Origin: an uncultured Lachnospiraceae bacterium
GTDB lineage: Bacteria; Bacillota; Clostridia; Lachnospirales; Lachnospiraceae
Assembly: GCA_902781215.1 (NCBI GenBank)
Contig: CACZIO010000012.1
Coordinates: 1-57,819, forward strand
DNA: 57,819 bases
Direction: 5' to 3'
Shown: one piece after another, positions 42,587-51,045 of the stretch
Position numbering within the stretch: the first letter of the stretch is position 1
Layout of the letters: each line of letters opens with the position of its first letter
Translations under genes and position numbers: made by a program
The notes under the pieces: generated by a model
Database searches by the model: none
Seen by the model: only the letters and a program-made list of their open reading frames with translations
What the model was told of the DNA's origin: nothing

Positions 42587-43651
42587 ATGAAACAAAAAAT
42601 GCTTTCCGAGGCGCTGAAAGAGCGCTTCGGGACCAAGGTCTATAAGCTTTCGCTGACCAGCGGCTGTACCTGTCCCAACCGGGACGGGCATATACGCATG
42701 TCTGAGGACGACAGTGAAATTAAAAAAAACATTGAAAACACTGAAAACAGCGGACACTGCGGACAGGGTCTGACCGGCGGCTGCACCTTCTGTTCGGAAG
42801 GGGGCTCCGGGGAGTTCGCGGCGCCGCTCCTGCCGTTGGAGGACCAGATCCGGCTGGCGCGGCAGCGGGTGGATGCCAAGATCCCTGCCAGGATCCCTAT
42901 GTCGGAACGGAAATATATCGCCTATTTCCAATCTTTTTCCAATACATACGCGCGGAACGATGAAGAGCTGGCGCGGCTGAGAAACCTTTATATGGAGGCG
43001 GTGCGGAGGCCGGAGATCGTGGCCCTGTCCCTGGGGACGCGGCCGGACTGTCTGCCGCCGGAGATCCTGGACATGCTGCGGGACCTGCATGAGGTGAAGC
43101 CGGTCTGGGTGGAGCTGGGTCTGCAGACCATCCACGAACGGACGGCGGCAGCGATCCACCGGGGCTATTCCCTCCCCGTCTTTGAGGAGGCAGTCCGGAA
43201 CCTGAAGGGGATCGGCGCGGAGGTCATCGTCCACGTGATTCTGGGGCTGCCGGGCGAGAGCCGGGAGGACATGCTGGATACGATTCGGTATCTTGCCGGG
43301 TTGCATGTGCAAAATTTAGCCATCGACGGGATCAAACTTCAACAGTTGCAGATTCTGCGGGGCACGCAGATGGCGCGGGAATATGAAAAGGCATGGTCGG
43401 GCGAGGGCACACGGGTATATGAGGAGGCTCGTGAGAAGACATGCCCGGATGATGGAAACAGAGAGAGGTTCCACATCTTTTCGCTTGAGGAATACTGTGA
43501 ACTGATCCGGGACTGCCTGGAGATCCTGCCGGAGGATATCGTCATCCATCGGCTGACGGGAGATGCTCCCAAATCACTTTTGATCGAGCCTGCCTGGTGC
43601 GCGGACAAAAAGCTCGTGCTGAATACATTGCGCAGATATACGGGAGGATGA
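42587..43651 (+). CDS. TIGR01212-type radical SAM protein with enlarged cluster loop
   Basis: A 354-residue radical SAM enzyme of the YhcC/TIGR01212 group. ATG 42587 is used because it begins MKQKMLSEALKERFGTKVYKLSLTSGCTCPNRDG, as in the family; upstream is a 14-bp repeat. The cluster cysteines are in CTCPNRDG and GGCTFC, but between them lies an extra stretch of about 22 residues (SEDDSEIKKNIENTENSGHC) that relatives lack. Other marks: YFQSFSNTYA, LGTRPDCLP, WVELGLQT, VIVHVILGLPGE and DGIKLQQLQILRGTQM. The family has been linked to tRNA or rRNA modification; the reaction is not known to me with confidence. An extra cysteine (GHC) in the insert is notable. Confidence 0.9.
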   Translation: MKQKMLSEALKERFGTKVYKLSLTSGCTCPNRDGHIRMSEDDSEIKKNIENTENSGHCGQGLTGGCTFCSEGGSGEFAAPLLPLEDQIRLARQRVDAKIPARIPMSERKYIAYFQSFSNTYARNDEELARLRNLYMEAVRRPEIVALSLGTRPDCLPPEILDMLRDLHEVKPVWVELGLQTIHERTAAAIHRGYSLPVFEEAVRNLKGIGAEVIVHVILGLPGESREDMLDTIRYLAGLHVQNLAIDGIKLQQLQILRGTQMAREYEKAWSGEGTRVYEEAREKTCPDDGNRERFHIFSLEEYCELIRDCLEILPEDIVIHRLTGDAPKSLLIEPAWCADKKLVLNTLRRYTGG

Positions 43652-43970
43652 AGAGAAAATCATACAAGTGTATATGTCGCGGCCTAGCTGGTTCGGATAT
43701 TTGGCGTGTTTTTCTGCGGCTTCCGGAGCATATACAGGCCTGTTCAGGACCGCCACGCAGAGGGACCAAGAGGATCCTGGCGGTTGTTTTTCGCAGGGAA
43801 AACTGATATCGTTGATGGTGAGCAAAAGGTGATTCGGTAGTATTGAAAAGCACCGGTGCATTCTCGTGACTTAAGTCGCATGAGGCGTCACATCAGTAAT
43901 GTTTTTGAGAAAATCAGAAGCAGAGGCGGAGCTGCAGGAAGACCTTGTCATATATCGGAAGGGTTGTCAG
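43652..43970. other. 319-base gap holding a repeated upstream motif
   Basis: No gene is apparent. A hairpin of the CCTGTTCAGGACCGCC type follows the radical SAM stop. From 43843 to 43896 lies TTGAAAAGCACCGGTGCATT..., about 75 percent identical to 46362-46414 ahead of another gene; both contain CACCGG and TTCTCGTGACT. It could be a shared regulatory or attachment element. Confidence 0.6.
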
Positions 43971-45572
43971 ATGGATAGCATGGAAAGAAAGCTGCCGATC
44001 GGTGTGCAGTCATTTCCGGAGATTATACAGGGAAATTATCTGTATGTGGATAAAACTGAATATATTTTCAGGCTGGTCCATACTGGTAAGCCTTACTTTC
44101 TCAGCCGCCCACGCAGGTTCGGGAAGAGCCTTCTCCTGTCCACGATGCGGTCCTACTGGGAGGGCAGGAAGGAACTCTTTCGAGGACTTGCCATCGAAAA
44201 ACTGGAAGAGAAGAAGGGAGAGCCCTGGCAGCCGCACCCGGTTTTCTATTTTGACTTCAACAGAGATGACTATACGCGGGAATCTGCCCTGGAAGATATT
44301 CTGGAAGCGCATCTTTCCGACTGGGAGAACGAGTATGGTATTGAGAGGGAGGAAACAGCCGGCAGATCTTTGGCTGTGCGGTTTCAGAATCTGCTGAAAT
44401 GTGCTTCAGAAAAAGCGGGTAAAAAATGTGTTGTGCTCGTAGATGAATACGACAAACCGCTTCTGGATGCACTGGGAAAAGAAGAGTTGGTTGAACACAA
44501 CAAGGCGGTCTTCAAAGGCGTTTTCAGTTCACTCAAAAGCTACGAAGCTTACATTGCTTTTGTCTTTATCACAGGAGTGACCAATTTCAGCAAGATCAGT
44601 ATTTTCAGTGATCTGAACCAGCTCAGAGATATTTCCATGAATGCGGAATACGCGAATATATGCGGGATTACGGATCAGGAAATGCGGGAGACTTTTCTTC
44701 CGGAGATCAGAGAGCTGGCGGATGAACAGGGCTTCTCGACAGAGGAGTGCCTGGAAAAGCTTCGCCGGACTTACGACGGGTACTGCTTTCACCAAAATGC
44801 CGAGGGAGTCTATAATCCCTACAGCCTCCTGAACGCTTTTGCGGACAGGGAAGTCGATGCCTACTGGTTTGAGACCGGGACGCCCACCTTCCTCGTCAAA
44901 CGCCTGCGGGAGATGCATTTTGATGTCAGAAAGTATACAGACCGCACATTATATGCGAACAGGCGAATGTTGAAGGATTATCAGGAGGATAACCCGGATC
45001 CGATTCCGCTCCTGTATCAGAGCGGATACCTGACCATTGTGGGCAGTGATGCCCGCGGCGGTATTCTGATTCTCGGATTCCCCAATGAGGAGGTGCGGAT
45101 CGGTTTCCTGGAAAGTCTGATGCCGGCTTACGTGACCGGAACCGGCGCCGGATCAGGAAAAGACATCTATACATTGAGAAGCTATCTGGAAACGGCAGAC
45201 CTGGAAGGCATGAAAAATGTCTTTACCGCCTTGTTTGCCAGCATTCCCTATACAACAGCGGATGCGCCTTTTGAGCATTATTTCCAGACAGTGATCTATA
45301 TTGTGTTCACGCTGCTGGGCCAGTTCGCACAGTGTGAGATGCATACCTGGACGGGGCGCATTGACTGTGTTGTGGAGACAAAAAACTATATCTACATTTT
45401 TGAGTTTAAACGGGATAAGGGCGCGGAGGATGCCCTGCAGCAGAAAGAAAAGATGCGTTATGCAGAGCCATTTGCAGCGGATGCCCGAAGGCTGTTCAAG
45501 ATCGGCGTAAATTTTGATTCTGAATCCCGCATGCTGACGGAGTGGAAGGCAGTAGAACAAAAAAGTGAATGA
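43971..45572 (+). CDS. AAA-ATPase-like protein with PD-(D/E)XK nuclease domain
   Basis: A 533-residue protein of the widespread AAA-ATPase_like/PDDEXK family abundant in Clostridia and Bacteroidia. ATG 43971 follows GGAAGGG with 7-base spacing. Opening: RKLPIGVQSFPEIIQGNYLYVDKTEYIFRLV, then a P-loop variant SRPRRFGKSLLLST and Walker B-like CVVLVDEYDKPLLDAL. A signature FVFITGVTNFSKISIFSDLNQLRDIS follows. The C-terminal MHTWTGRIDCVVETKNYIYIFEFKRDKGAEDALQQ holds the PD-(D/E)XK core (D...E-x-K). Function is unsettled; these proteins are repeated in many genomes and may be selfish or defence-related. A single gene between two repair/RNA genes. Confidence 0.92.
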   Translation: MDSMERKLPIGVQSFPEIIQGNYLYVDKTEYIFRLVHTGKPYFLSRPRRFGKSLLLSTMRSYWEGRKELFRGLAIEKLEEKKGEPWQPHPVFYFDFNRDDYTRESALEDILEAHLSDWENEYGIEREETAGRSLAVRFQNLLKCASEKAGKKCVVLVDEYDKPLLDALGKEELVEHNKAVFKGVFSSLKSYEAYIAFVFITGVTNFSKISIFSDLNQLRDISMNAEYANICGITDQEMRETFLPEIRELADEQGFSTEECLEKLRRTYDGYCFHQNAEGVYNPYSLLNAFADREVDAYWFETGTPTFLVKRLREMHFDVRKYTDRTLYANRRMLKDYQEDNPDPIPLLYQSGYLTIVGSDARGGILILGFPNEEVRIGFLESLMPAYVTGTGAGSGKDIYTLRSYLETADLEGMKNVFTALFASIPYTTADAPFEHYFQTVIYIVFTLLGQFAQCEMHTWTGRIDCVVETKNYIYIFEFKRDKGAEDALQQKEKMRYAEPFAADARRLFKIGVNFDSESRMLTEWKAVEQKSE

Positions 45573-45626
45573 ATCGAATGCAGCGCAGGCATGCTGTGTG
45601 TATCATAACGAAGAATTAAGAATACT

Positions 45627-46346
45627 ATGAGTGAACAGACAAAAAGAAATAAAGTAAGCGAGTCGAAGACGACCCGAAAGACGGTCCGAAAGCCTGCCCG
45701 CGTCAGCCCCGCGAAGAAAAAGCTGGCGCTGGAGGTGATCGACCGCCTGAAGAAGGAATATCCGATTGCGGAGTGCACGCTGGACTACGAGAATGCCTGG
45801 CAGCTGCTGGTGAGCGTGCGGCTGGCGGCCCAGTGTACGGACGCGCGGGTCGACCAGATCACGCCGGTCCTGTATGAGAGGTTCCCGGATGTCGCGGCGC
45901 TGGCGGCGGCGGAGCCGGAGGAAATCGAGGAGATCGTCCGGCCCTGTGGTCTGGGGCGCAGCAAGGCGCGGGATATCAGCGCCTGTATGAGGGTACTCCA
46001 CGAGCAATATGACGACCATGTACCGGAGACCTTCGAGGAGCTCCTGGCCCTGCCTGGGGTCGGGCGCAAGAGCGCCAACCTGATCATGGGCGATGTATTC
46101 GGCAAGCCCGCGATCGTCACCGACACGCATTGTATCCGTCTGTGCAACCTGATCGGCCTGGTCGATGGGATCAAGGAGCCGACAAAGGTCGAGCGCGAGC
46201 TCTGGAAGATCATTCCGCCTGAGGAGGGAAATGACCTCTGTCACCGCTTCGTCCACCACGGCCGCGCGGTCTGTATCGCACGCCGTCCGCAGTGTCAGGT
46301 CTGCTGTCTGCGGGATATCTGCAGGCACGGAAAGACGGTTGAATGA
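45627..46346 (+). CDS. nth: endonuclease III (DNA glycosylase/AP lyase)
   Basis: A 239-residue base-excision repair enzyme that removes oxidised pyrimidines and cleaves abasic sites. The first 28 residues are a basic extension (TKRNKVSESKTTRKTVRKPARVS). Then LLVSVRLAAQCTDARVDQIT, the helix-hairpin-helix LPGVGRKSANLIMG with the catalytic Lys, the catalytic Asp in IVTDTHCIRL, and the 4Fe-4S ligand pattern Cys-x6-Cys-x2-Cys-x5-Cys in CIARRPQCQVCCLRDIC. An additional Cys follows the third. Full catalytic set, normal core length. Start at 45627 lacks a strong ribosome binding site. Usually a housekeeping gene. Confidence 0.95.
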   Translation: MSEQTKRNKVSESKTTRKTVRKPARVSPAKKKLALEVIDRLKKEYPIAECTLDYENAWQLLVSVRLAAQCTDARVDQITPVLYERFPDVAALAAAEPEEIEEIVRPCGLGRSKARDISACMRVLHEQYDDHVPETFEELLALPGVGRKSANLIMGDVFGKPAIVTDTHCIRLCNLIGLVDGIKEPTKVERELWKIIPPEEGNDLCHRFVHHGRAVCIARRPQCQVCCLRDICRHGKTVE

Positions 46347-46361
46347 AACGGTTAAATGATC

Positions 46362-46414
46362 TTGAAAAACACCGGCGTGTTCTCGTGACTACAGTTGTGT
46401 GAGCTTTCACAAGC
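46362..46414 (+). repeat. second copy of a 53-bp upstream motif
   Basis: TTGAAAAACACCGGCGTGTTCTCGTGACT... is about 75 percent identical to 43843-43896. Both have a small palindrome around CACCGG and a GTGA...TCAC element near the end. Confidence 0.65.
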
Positions 46415-46488
46415 ATTCAGCGGAGGCATACATCGGGAACATCTGGCAGGAACGTTCGGCAGCATGTCTCTTATGGAGAAGAACACCA

Positions 46489-47580
46489 ATGAAAATGATC
46501 GACTATCTGGACCGGGACAGGGACCGGATCCTGGCCGGGCTGAAGGGGGCGCATTCGCCTGCGGAGGCGCAGCAGTTTCTGGAAAAAGAGACGGACCGGC
46601 TGCTGCTGCAGTACAATGAGGACTGCACGAGCATGCGGGTGCGGGATGCGGCGGCCGGCATGATGCAGGCTGTGCGCAGCAGTGTGCCCTTTCTGGATTC
46701 GACGGGTGAGCCGCGGGTCTGGCGCCGTGAGGGTTATGGCAGCTATGGCGGCGGGAATTACGGCGGCTATGGAAATCCCGGGACTGCCGGCGGATCCGGC
46801 GCCAAGGGCGGTGGCTTCGGCAGGAATCTGTCCGGGATCCTGCTGGCCGTCGGTGCGGTCGTCACTCTGGCGGCCTTTGCAGTGCCGGCCCTGTCGGCGG
46901 GCGGGACCGCGGCAGCCGGAGCCCTGCTGAAGAGTATTCTGCTGCCCGTTGCGGGCGGCGGCTGCCTGTATCTGGCGGGGCGGACGGCCGGCTCGGGAGC
47001 CCGCATCGGAATCGGGAAAACGAGTGGCGCCGGTGCCGGTGCCGAGCGGATCGAGATCACGATCGATCCAGAGAAGCTGTGGAGCTCCCTGCGGGGTGCG
47101 GTGATGGTCGTCGACCGCAATCTGGAGCTGGCGCAGGAGGAGGAATCCTATGCGCGCCGCAAGGCGGCGGACACTGCGGGCGCGGAAGGCGGAATCGGAC
47201 TGTCCGCGGACGAGATCGAGCTTTTTTCCGGGCTTCTGGAGATGGCGGATGCCGACAGTCCCCAGATGGCGGCGGATATCCGCTACTACCTGCACAAAAA
47301 GGATGTCGAGGCAGTCGACTGGACGCCGCAGTATGCGGCCTGGTTCGAGCGGCTGCCGGCCCTGGCGGGAATGGCGGGAACAGGCGGTTCCCCGGGACCC
47401 AAAAGTTCTGCGGGAGGCTTCTCCGGAAGCACGGGTTCTGCGGGAGGCTTTCCGGGGCCGAAGGGCTCTGCGGGAGACAGCACTGGCTCCTTCAAGAGCG
47501 CAGATGAGGAGGTCGTGACCATCCGGCCGGCCCTGGTCCAGCACGGAAGACTGCTGAAAAAGGGAACCGCGGCGGGGTGA
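46489..47580 (+). CDS. membrane protein, likely partner of the adjacent Hsp70-like protein
   Basis: A 363-residue protein I do not recognise as a known family. ATG 46489 follows GGAG. Layout: a helical N-terminus (residues 1-70; DYLDRDRDRILAGL, ETDRLLLQYNED), a Gly/Tyr-rich stretch (about 80-110), a hydrophobic region of two helices (about 117-165), an acidic/amphipathic domain (IEITIDPEKLWSSLRGAVMVVDRNLELAQEEE) and a region with tandem 15-residue units rich in Gly, Ser, Pro (SPGPKSSAGGF..., FPGPKGSAG). It ends VVTIRPALVQHGRLLKKG, reminiscent of the final IRPAxV segment of GrpE. It stands 176 bp before an Hsp70-like gene on the same strand. Co-function as a nucleotide-exchange-like membrane partner is inference. 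Confidence 0.7.
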   Translation: MKMIDYLDRDRDRILAGLKGAHSPAEAQQFLEKETDRLLLQYNEDCTSMRVRDAAAGMMQAVRSSVPFLDSTGEPRVWRREGYGSYGGGNYGGYGNPGTAGGSGAKGGGFGRNLSGILLAVGAVVTLAAFAVPALSAGGTAAAGALLKSILLPVAGGGCLYLAGRTAGSGARIGIGKTSGAGAGAERIEITIDPEKLWSSLRGAVMVVDRNLELAQEEESYARRKAADTAGAEGGIGLSADEIELFSGLLEMADADSPQMAADIRYYLHKKDVEAVDWTPQYAAWFERLPALAGMAGTGGSPGPKSSAGGFSGSTGSAGGFPGPKGSAGDSTGSFKSADEEVVTIRPALVQHGRLLKKGTAAG

Positions 47581-47756
47581 CCGTCATGACAGCAGGATTT
47601 TTTGTGGAACGCGGACACTGCCTGAAGTCAGGAGTATGTCTGTCTCTGAAAGTCCGATCAAGCGGCAGGAACTGTTTTTGCGGAACAGGCTGCAGGGACA
47701 GTCAGTCATAGGGAATCAGAGCATAGAGCAGTAGACGAACAAACGGGGACCGGGAA

Positions 47757-49712
47757 ATGGAACGTTATTACGGATTTGATCTCGGCGACGCGGAGAGCGC
47801 AGTCACTTTTTTGAATAAAAACGCGCAGACGGAGCCGGAGGTGGTGCCGGTCCGGGAGGCGGGGAGCTTTATCACGGCCTATGCCAGGCTCCGGACGGGC
47901 GAGCTCCTGATCGGGGAGGCCGCCTGTTACGCGCCGGACGCGGTGGAGCGTCAGCTCCGCTTCAAGAGCCGGTTCCTGACGGATCCGACCGTCTCGCAGG
48001 ACATCAAGAGCTTCGCGGGCGGTGTGCTGGGTGAGCTCTATATGTCCGGCGGGCTCGTGAAGGGCGAGGACACCTGCTTTTATATCGGCTGTCCCGCGGG
48101 CTGGGACAAGGCTCAGCGGGAGCGCTACCGGGAAATCTTTGAGGCGGCGGGCTATCCGCCGGTCCGGATCGTCTCGGAATCGCGGGCGGCCCTGATCAGC
48201 GCCTGCCAGTCCAGGCACTTCCAGGTGGGATATGATATCCTGTCCAGGCCGGTCCTGGTCGTGGACATGGGGTCGTCGACGACGGATTTCGCCCACGTGA
48301 GCAGCGGGCGGGAGGTCGAGCTGCAGACGGCCGGCGAGGTCCGGCTGGGAGGCGGCATCATGGACGAGCTCCTGTTGGATCTGGCCGTGGAGGCTGCGCC
48401 CGACCGGGACCGCGAGGCCCTCAGGAACCTCTTCCGGGAGAGCCCGCCCTGGCGGAGCTACTGTGAATTTGCCGCCCGCCGCCTCAAGGAGAAATATTTT
48501 GCGGACGAGGATTACTGGAAGGAGCGAGCTTGCCTGCAGACCGTGAATATCCCTGTCGGAACGACTGGCTGGCTGGGCAGGACGAAGACAAAAATGCTCC
48601 GCCTGCAGCTGCGGATGGACGCGGAGACGGCGGAGAAACTGCTGGACAGCCCCGCGCAGCAGCTGGGCGGCCGGTCCTTCCACGAGGTTTTCGCGGACAG
48701 CCTGCGGCAGATCCGGGACAGGCTGGAGAAGCAGGAATCCCTGCCGGAGCTCCTCTTTCTGACCGGCGGTGTCTCCAAAATGCCCGCCCTGCGGGCCTGG
48801 TGCCGGGAGACCTTCCCCGACGCGGTCGTCATCACGGGGGCGGAGCCGGAGTTTTCGGTCTCCAGGGGCCTCGCCTACAGCGGCCGGATCGACGAGGAGG
48901 TCCGCGCTTTCCGGGAGGAGGTGCGGGAACTGGTCGAATCCTCCATCGTGGAGCGGATCGTCGAGGAGCACGTCGAGGACCTCTTTCACAGGACGGTCGA
49001 CACCCTGGTCGAGCCCATCCTGCGCAATGCCGCGATTCCGGTCTTCGACCGCTGGCGCAGCGGTGAGATCCGGCGCCTGTCGGACATCGACGGGGAGATG
49101 GAGCGCGAGATCGAGGCCTGGCTCCACTCGGAGGAGGCAGCGGACCTGCTGGTAAAGCCGGTCACGGCCTGGCTGAGGCCGGTCGCCTACCGGCTGGAGG
49201 AGCACACCATGCCCATCTGCGTCCGCCACAATGTGCCCTACCGGGCGCTCAGCCTGACCTCCTACCTGTCCCTGGCGGAGATCGATGTCCAGGTCAATGC
49301 CCGCGACGTCTTCGCGGTGGAGGAGCTCACCTGGATGGTGAACACCATCATCTCCATCCTGGTCGGCCTTTTGTGCGGCGGCAGCGGGATCGCCCTGATC
49401 TCCAGCGGCTTTTCCGGCATTATAGCCGGGGCCATGATCACCCTCCTGGTCCTCTTTCTGGGGCGGGAGAAGATGGAGTCCGCCTTTATGCACGCCGACA
49501 TCCCCGGCGTCATGCGGAAACTGGTCCCGCACGGCTATTTTGAATCCAGGCTGGAGAAGATCAGCGGAGAGGTCAAAAAGACCTGTTTTGAAAAGCTGGA
49601 GAAGGAAAAGAGCGACGAGGTCGCCCGCCGTATGATCGCCGAGATCTCCGGCCAGATCGAAGACTGTCTCATGCGCATGGCGGAAGTCGTGGAGATCCCC
49701 CTGGGGAAATGA
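47757..49712 (+). CDS. Hsp70-like ATPase with C-terminal membrane anchor
   Basis: A 651-residue actin-fold ATPase. Phosphate-1 motif YYGFDLGDAESAV, phosphate-2 VLVVDMGSSTTDFAHV, adenosine motif LLFLTGGVSKMPAL. The ATPase domain covers about 1-380; there is no typical DnaK substrate-binding domain. A long acidic helical region follows (VRELVESSIVERIVEEHVEDLFHRTVDTLVEPIL) and two membrane helices at about 525-568 (MVNTIISILVGLL, ISSGFSGIIAGAMITLLVLFL), then a C-terminal helical domain to 651. This is unlike DnaK or HscA and resembles sporadic bacterial Hsp70-like proteins. It would sit on the membrane with the ATPase in the cytosol. Client unknown; it follows the membrane protein gene, a likely partner. 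Confidence 0.85.
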   Translation: MERYYGFDLGDAESAVTFLNKNAQTEPEVVPVREAGSFITAYARLRTGELLIGEAACYAPDAVERQLRFKSRFLTDPTVSQDIKSFAGGVLGELYMSGGLVKGEDTCFYIGCPAGWDKAQRERYREIFEAAGYPPVRIVSESRAALISACQSRHFQVGYDILSRPVLVVDMGSSTTDFAHVSSGREVELQTAGEVRLGGGIMDELLLDLAVEAAPDRDREALRNLFRESPPWRSYCEFAARRLKEKYFADEDYWKERACLQTVNIPVGTTGWLGRTKTKMLRLQLRMDAETAEKLLDSPAQQLGGRSFHEVFADSLRQIRDRLEKQESLPELLFLTGGVSKMPALRAWCRETFPDAVVITGAEPEFSVSRGLAYSGRIDEEVRAFREEVRELVESSIVERIVEEHVEDLFHRTVDTLVEPILRNAAIPVFDRWRSGEIRRLSDIDGEMEREIEAWLHSEEAADLLVKPVTAWLRPVAYRLEEHTMPICVRHNVPYRALSLTSYLSLAEIDVQVNARDVFAVEELTWMVNTIISILVGLLCGGSGIALISSGFSGIIAGAMITLLVLFLGREKMESAFMHADIPGVMRKLVPHGYFESRLEKISGEVKKTCFEKLEKEKSDEVARRMIAEISGQIEDCLMRMAEVVEIPLGK

Positions 49713-49923
49713 CCTCCCGGCCTGTAAAGTGGCGTGATCCGCAGCTTTGCGGCTGCCCTTCGAGGAGGTATAAACGGATTCGGGATCGGAAATTATTTCG
49801 AACTTCGTAAAAAACAGTTTTATTCTTTCTCAGCCACATGTTACAATAAGTATGTTCCTCAATTAGATACAAATTTTAAAATGACTTTCACTACCAGTGA
49901 TTGAGGAAAGGGGGCATATTACT
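49713..49923 (+). promoter_or_regulatory. leader of the double-glycine peptide gene
   Basis: A TACAAT hexamer sits near 49843 with a poor -35 (TTTATT) 17 bases upstream. The rest is AT-rich with a strong AAAGGGGG ribosome binding site at 49909-49916. No other structure noted. Confidence 0.4.
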
Positions 49924-50229
49924 ATGTCAGACAATTTCAAAAAGCTTACTGAAGAAGAACTGATGAATGCAGCCGGTGGTGTAGATGGCAAGGTCGGCCT
50001 GGATCCCGACGGCCCCTGGAAGACGGTGAGCGGCCTGGAGACTGGATGGCTCGCCCTGAGATCGGATTTCACCTATGATTACAGCAATGAGATCGGTCAG
50101 TTGTCGAATGGCATGAAGGTGCAGGTCGTCGGCAATGGCACCAAGGGTAAAGACGGACGTTCTTATACATGGGTTTGGTCTCCGGATCTGAATAAGAGCG
50201 GATGGGTCAACAGCAACTATATCAAATAA
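49924..50229 (+). CDS. double-glycine-leader peptide with SH3-like domain
   Basis: A 101-residue protein. ATG 49924 sits 8 bases after AAAGGGGG. Residues 1-19 (MSDNFKKLTEEELMNAAGG) match the double-glycine leader pattern: Leu at -12, Thr at -11, Glu at -8, Leu at -7, a small residue at -4, Gly at -2 and -1. Such leaders are cleaved and exported by peptidase-containing ABC transporters (bacteriocin and quorum peptides). The remaining 82 residues end in an SH3b-type pattern (SNEIGQLSNGMKVQVVGNG...YTWVWSPDLNKSGWVNSNYI), as used for peptidoglycan or surface binding. No transporter, immunity or maturation gene is adjacent. Function unknown; a secreted wall-targeted miniprotein is inferred. Confidence 0.85.
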   Translation: MSDNFKKLTEEELMNAAGGVDGKVGLDPDGPWKTVSGLETGWLALRSDFTYDYSNEIGQLSNGMKVQVVGNGTKGKDGRSYTWVWSPDLNKSGWVNSNYIK

Positions 50230-50270
50230 ATTGCTGTGCAGCAGCTTTACCCGCTGAACCACGGATGATT

Positions 50271-50315
50271 CAGCCGGACAGTCGCAGGATCGGGGATCCT
50301 GTCGCTGTCCGGCTG
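50271..50315 (+). terminator. strong hairpin after the double-glycine peptide gene
   Basis: CAGCCGGACAG (50271-50281) pairs with CTGTCCGGCTG (50305-50315), and inside it CAGGATC pairs with GATCCTG. Two stacked perfect stems; the following bases are not a T-run, so termination may be weak or Rho-like. Confidence 0.75.
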
Positions 50316-50367
50316 CTGTGTGTCTGTGCGGAAACACAAGTAAAGATGAGGAAGGCAGAGGCAGAAT

Positions 50368-50958
50368 ATGTTCAGAGAAATGAGGAGAAAGGGCCAGCAG
50401 ATCGCGACAGAGGAGTGCATGGAGATCCTGCGGCGCGCCACAAGCGGTGTGCTGGGCGTATATGGAGACGACGGATATCCTTATACGGTACCGCTGAGCT
50501 TTGTCTATTCCGTTCCGGAAAAGGGGGCGCAGGCGAAGGAACCGGATGAAAGCACGGAAGGAGCCCCTCTGGGAACCATCGGTTTCCACTGCGCGACGAC
50601 CGGCCATAAGATCGACGCCATCCGCCGCAATGAAAAGGTCTCCTTCACGGTCATCGACCGGGATGAGGTCATGCCGCGGGAGCGGACGACCAAATTCTGC
50701 AGCGTCATTGCTTTCGGGCGGGCGCGGATCCTGGAGGGCGAGGAAAACCTGCGCCGCGCCGCCAACAAGGTCGGCGCGAAATATTCCGCCGGCTACGAGG
50801 ACCTCTACATGGAGGAGACCGAGGATACGATCCGCCGCGGGACCCTGTGCTGCGTCGAGATCACGATTGACCATATGACCGGCAAGATCGGCAAAGAGGT
50901 CATGAAGGAGCGGAGGCTGGCCGGACAAAAGACCCGCCGGGACTTAGACTGTCAATGA
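50368..50958 (+). CDS. pyridoxamine 5'-phosphate oxidase-like (Nim-type) protein with loop insert
   Basis: A 196-residue protein of the PNPOx-like/nitroimidazole-resistance (Nim) group: REMRRKGQQIATEECMEILRRATSGVLGVYGDDGYPYTVPLSFVY, later GFHCATTGHKIDAIRRNEKVSFTVI, TTKFCSVIAFGRARILE and LCCVEITIDHMTGKIGKE. Relatives bind FMN and reduce nitro or related compounds; resistance is not implied by sequence alone. Between SFVY and IGFHCA is an insert of about 20 residues (PEKGAQAKEPDESTEGAPLG) absent from typical members. No strong ribosome binding site precedes ATG 50368. It is the second split-barrel flavin protein in the window (compare 3512-3910) but from another subgroup. Confidence 0.88.
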   Translation: MFREMRRKGQQIATEECMEILRRATSGVLGVYGDDGYPYTVPLSFVYSVPEKGAQAKEPDESTEGAPLGTIGFHCATTGHKIDAIRRNEKVSFTVIDRDEVMPRERTTKFCSVIAFGRARILEGEENLRRAANKVGAKYSAGYEDLYMEETEDTIRRGTLCCVEITIDHMTGKIGKEVMKERRLAGQKTRRDLDCQ

Positions 50959-51045
50959 ACAGTTGTGCAGGCATTAAAAGGGAAACCACAAAAAAGAGAA
51001 GATAAAAAGAGAAACCAACAGAACAGGGAAGGAAGTAACAGTACT

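Noticed and set aside
50368-50958. Nitroimidazole resistance determinant (nim)
   Set aside because: The family match alone does not show resistance, and the loop insert makes it atypical.
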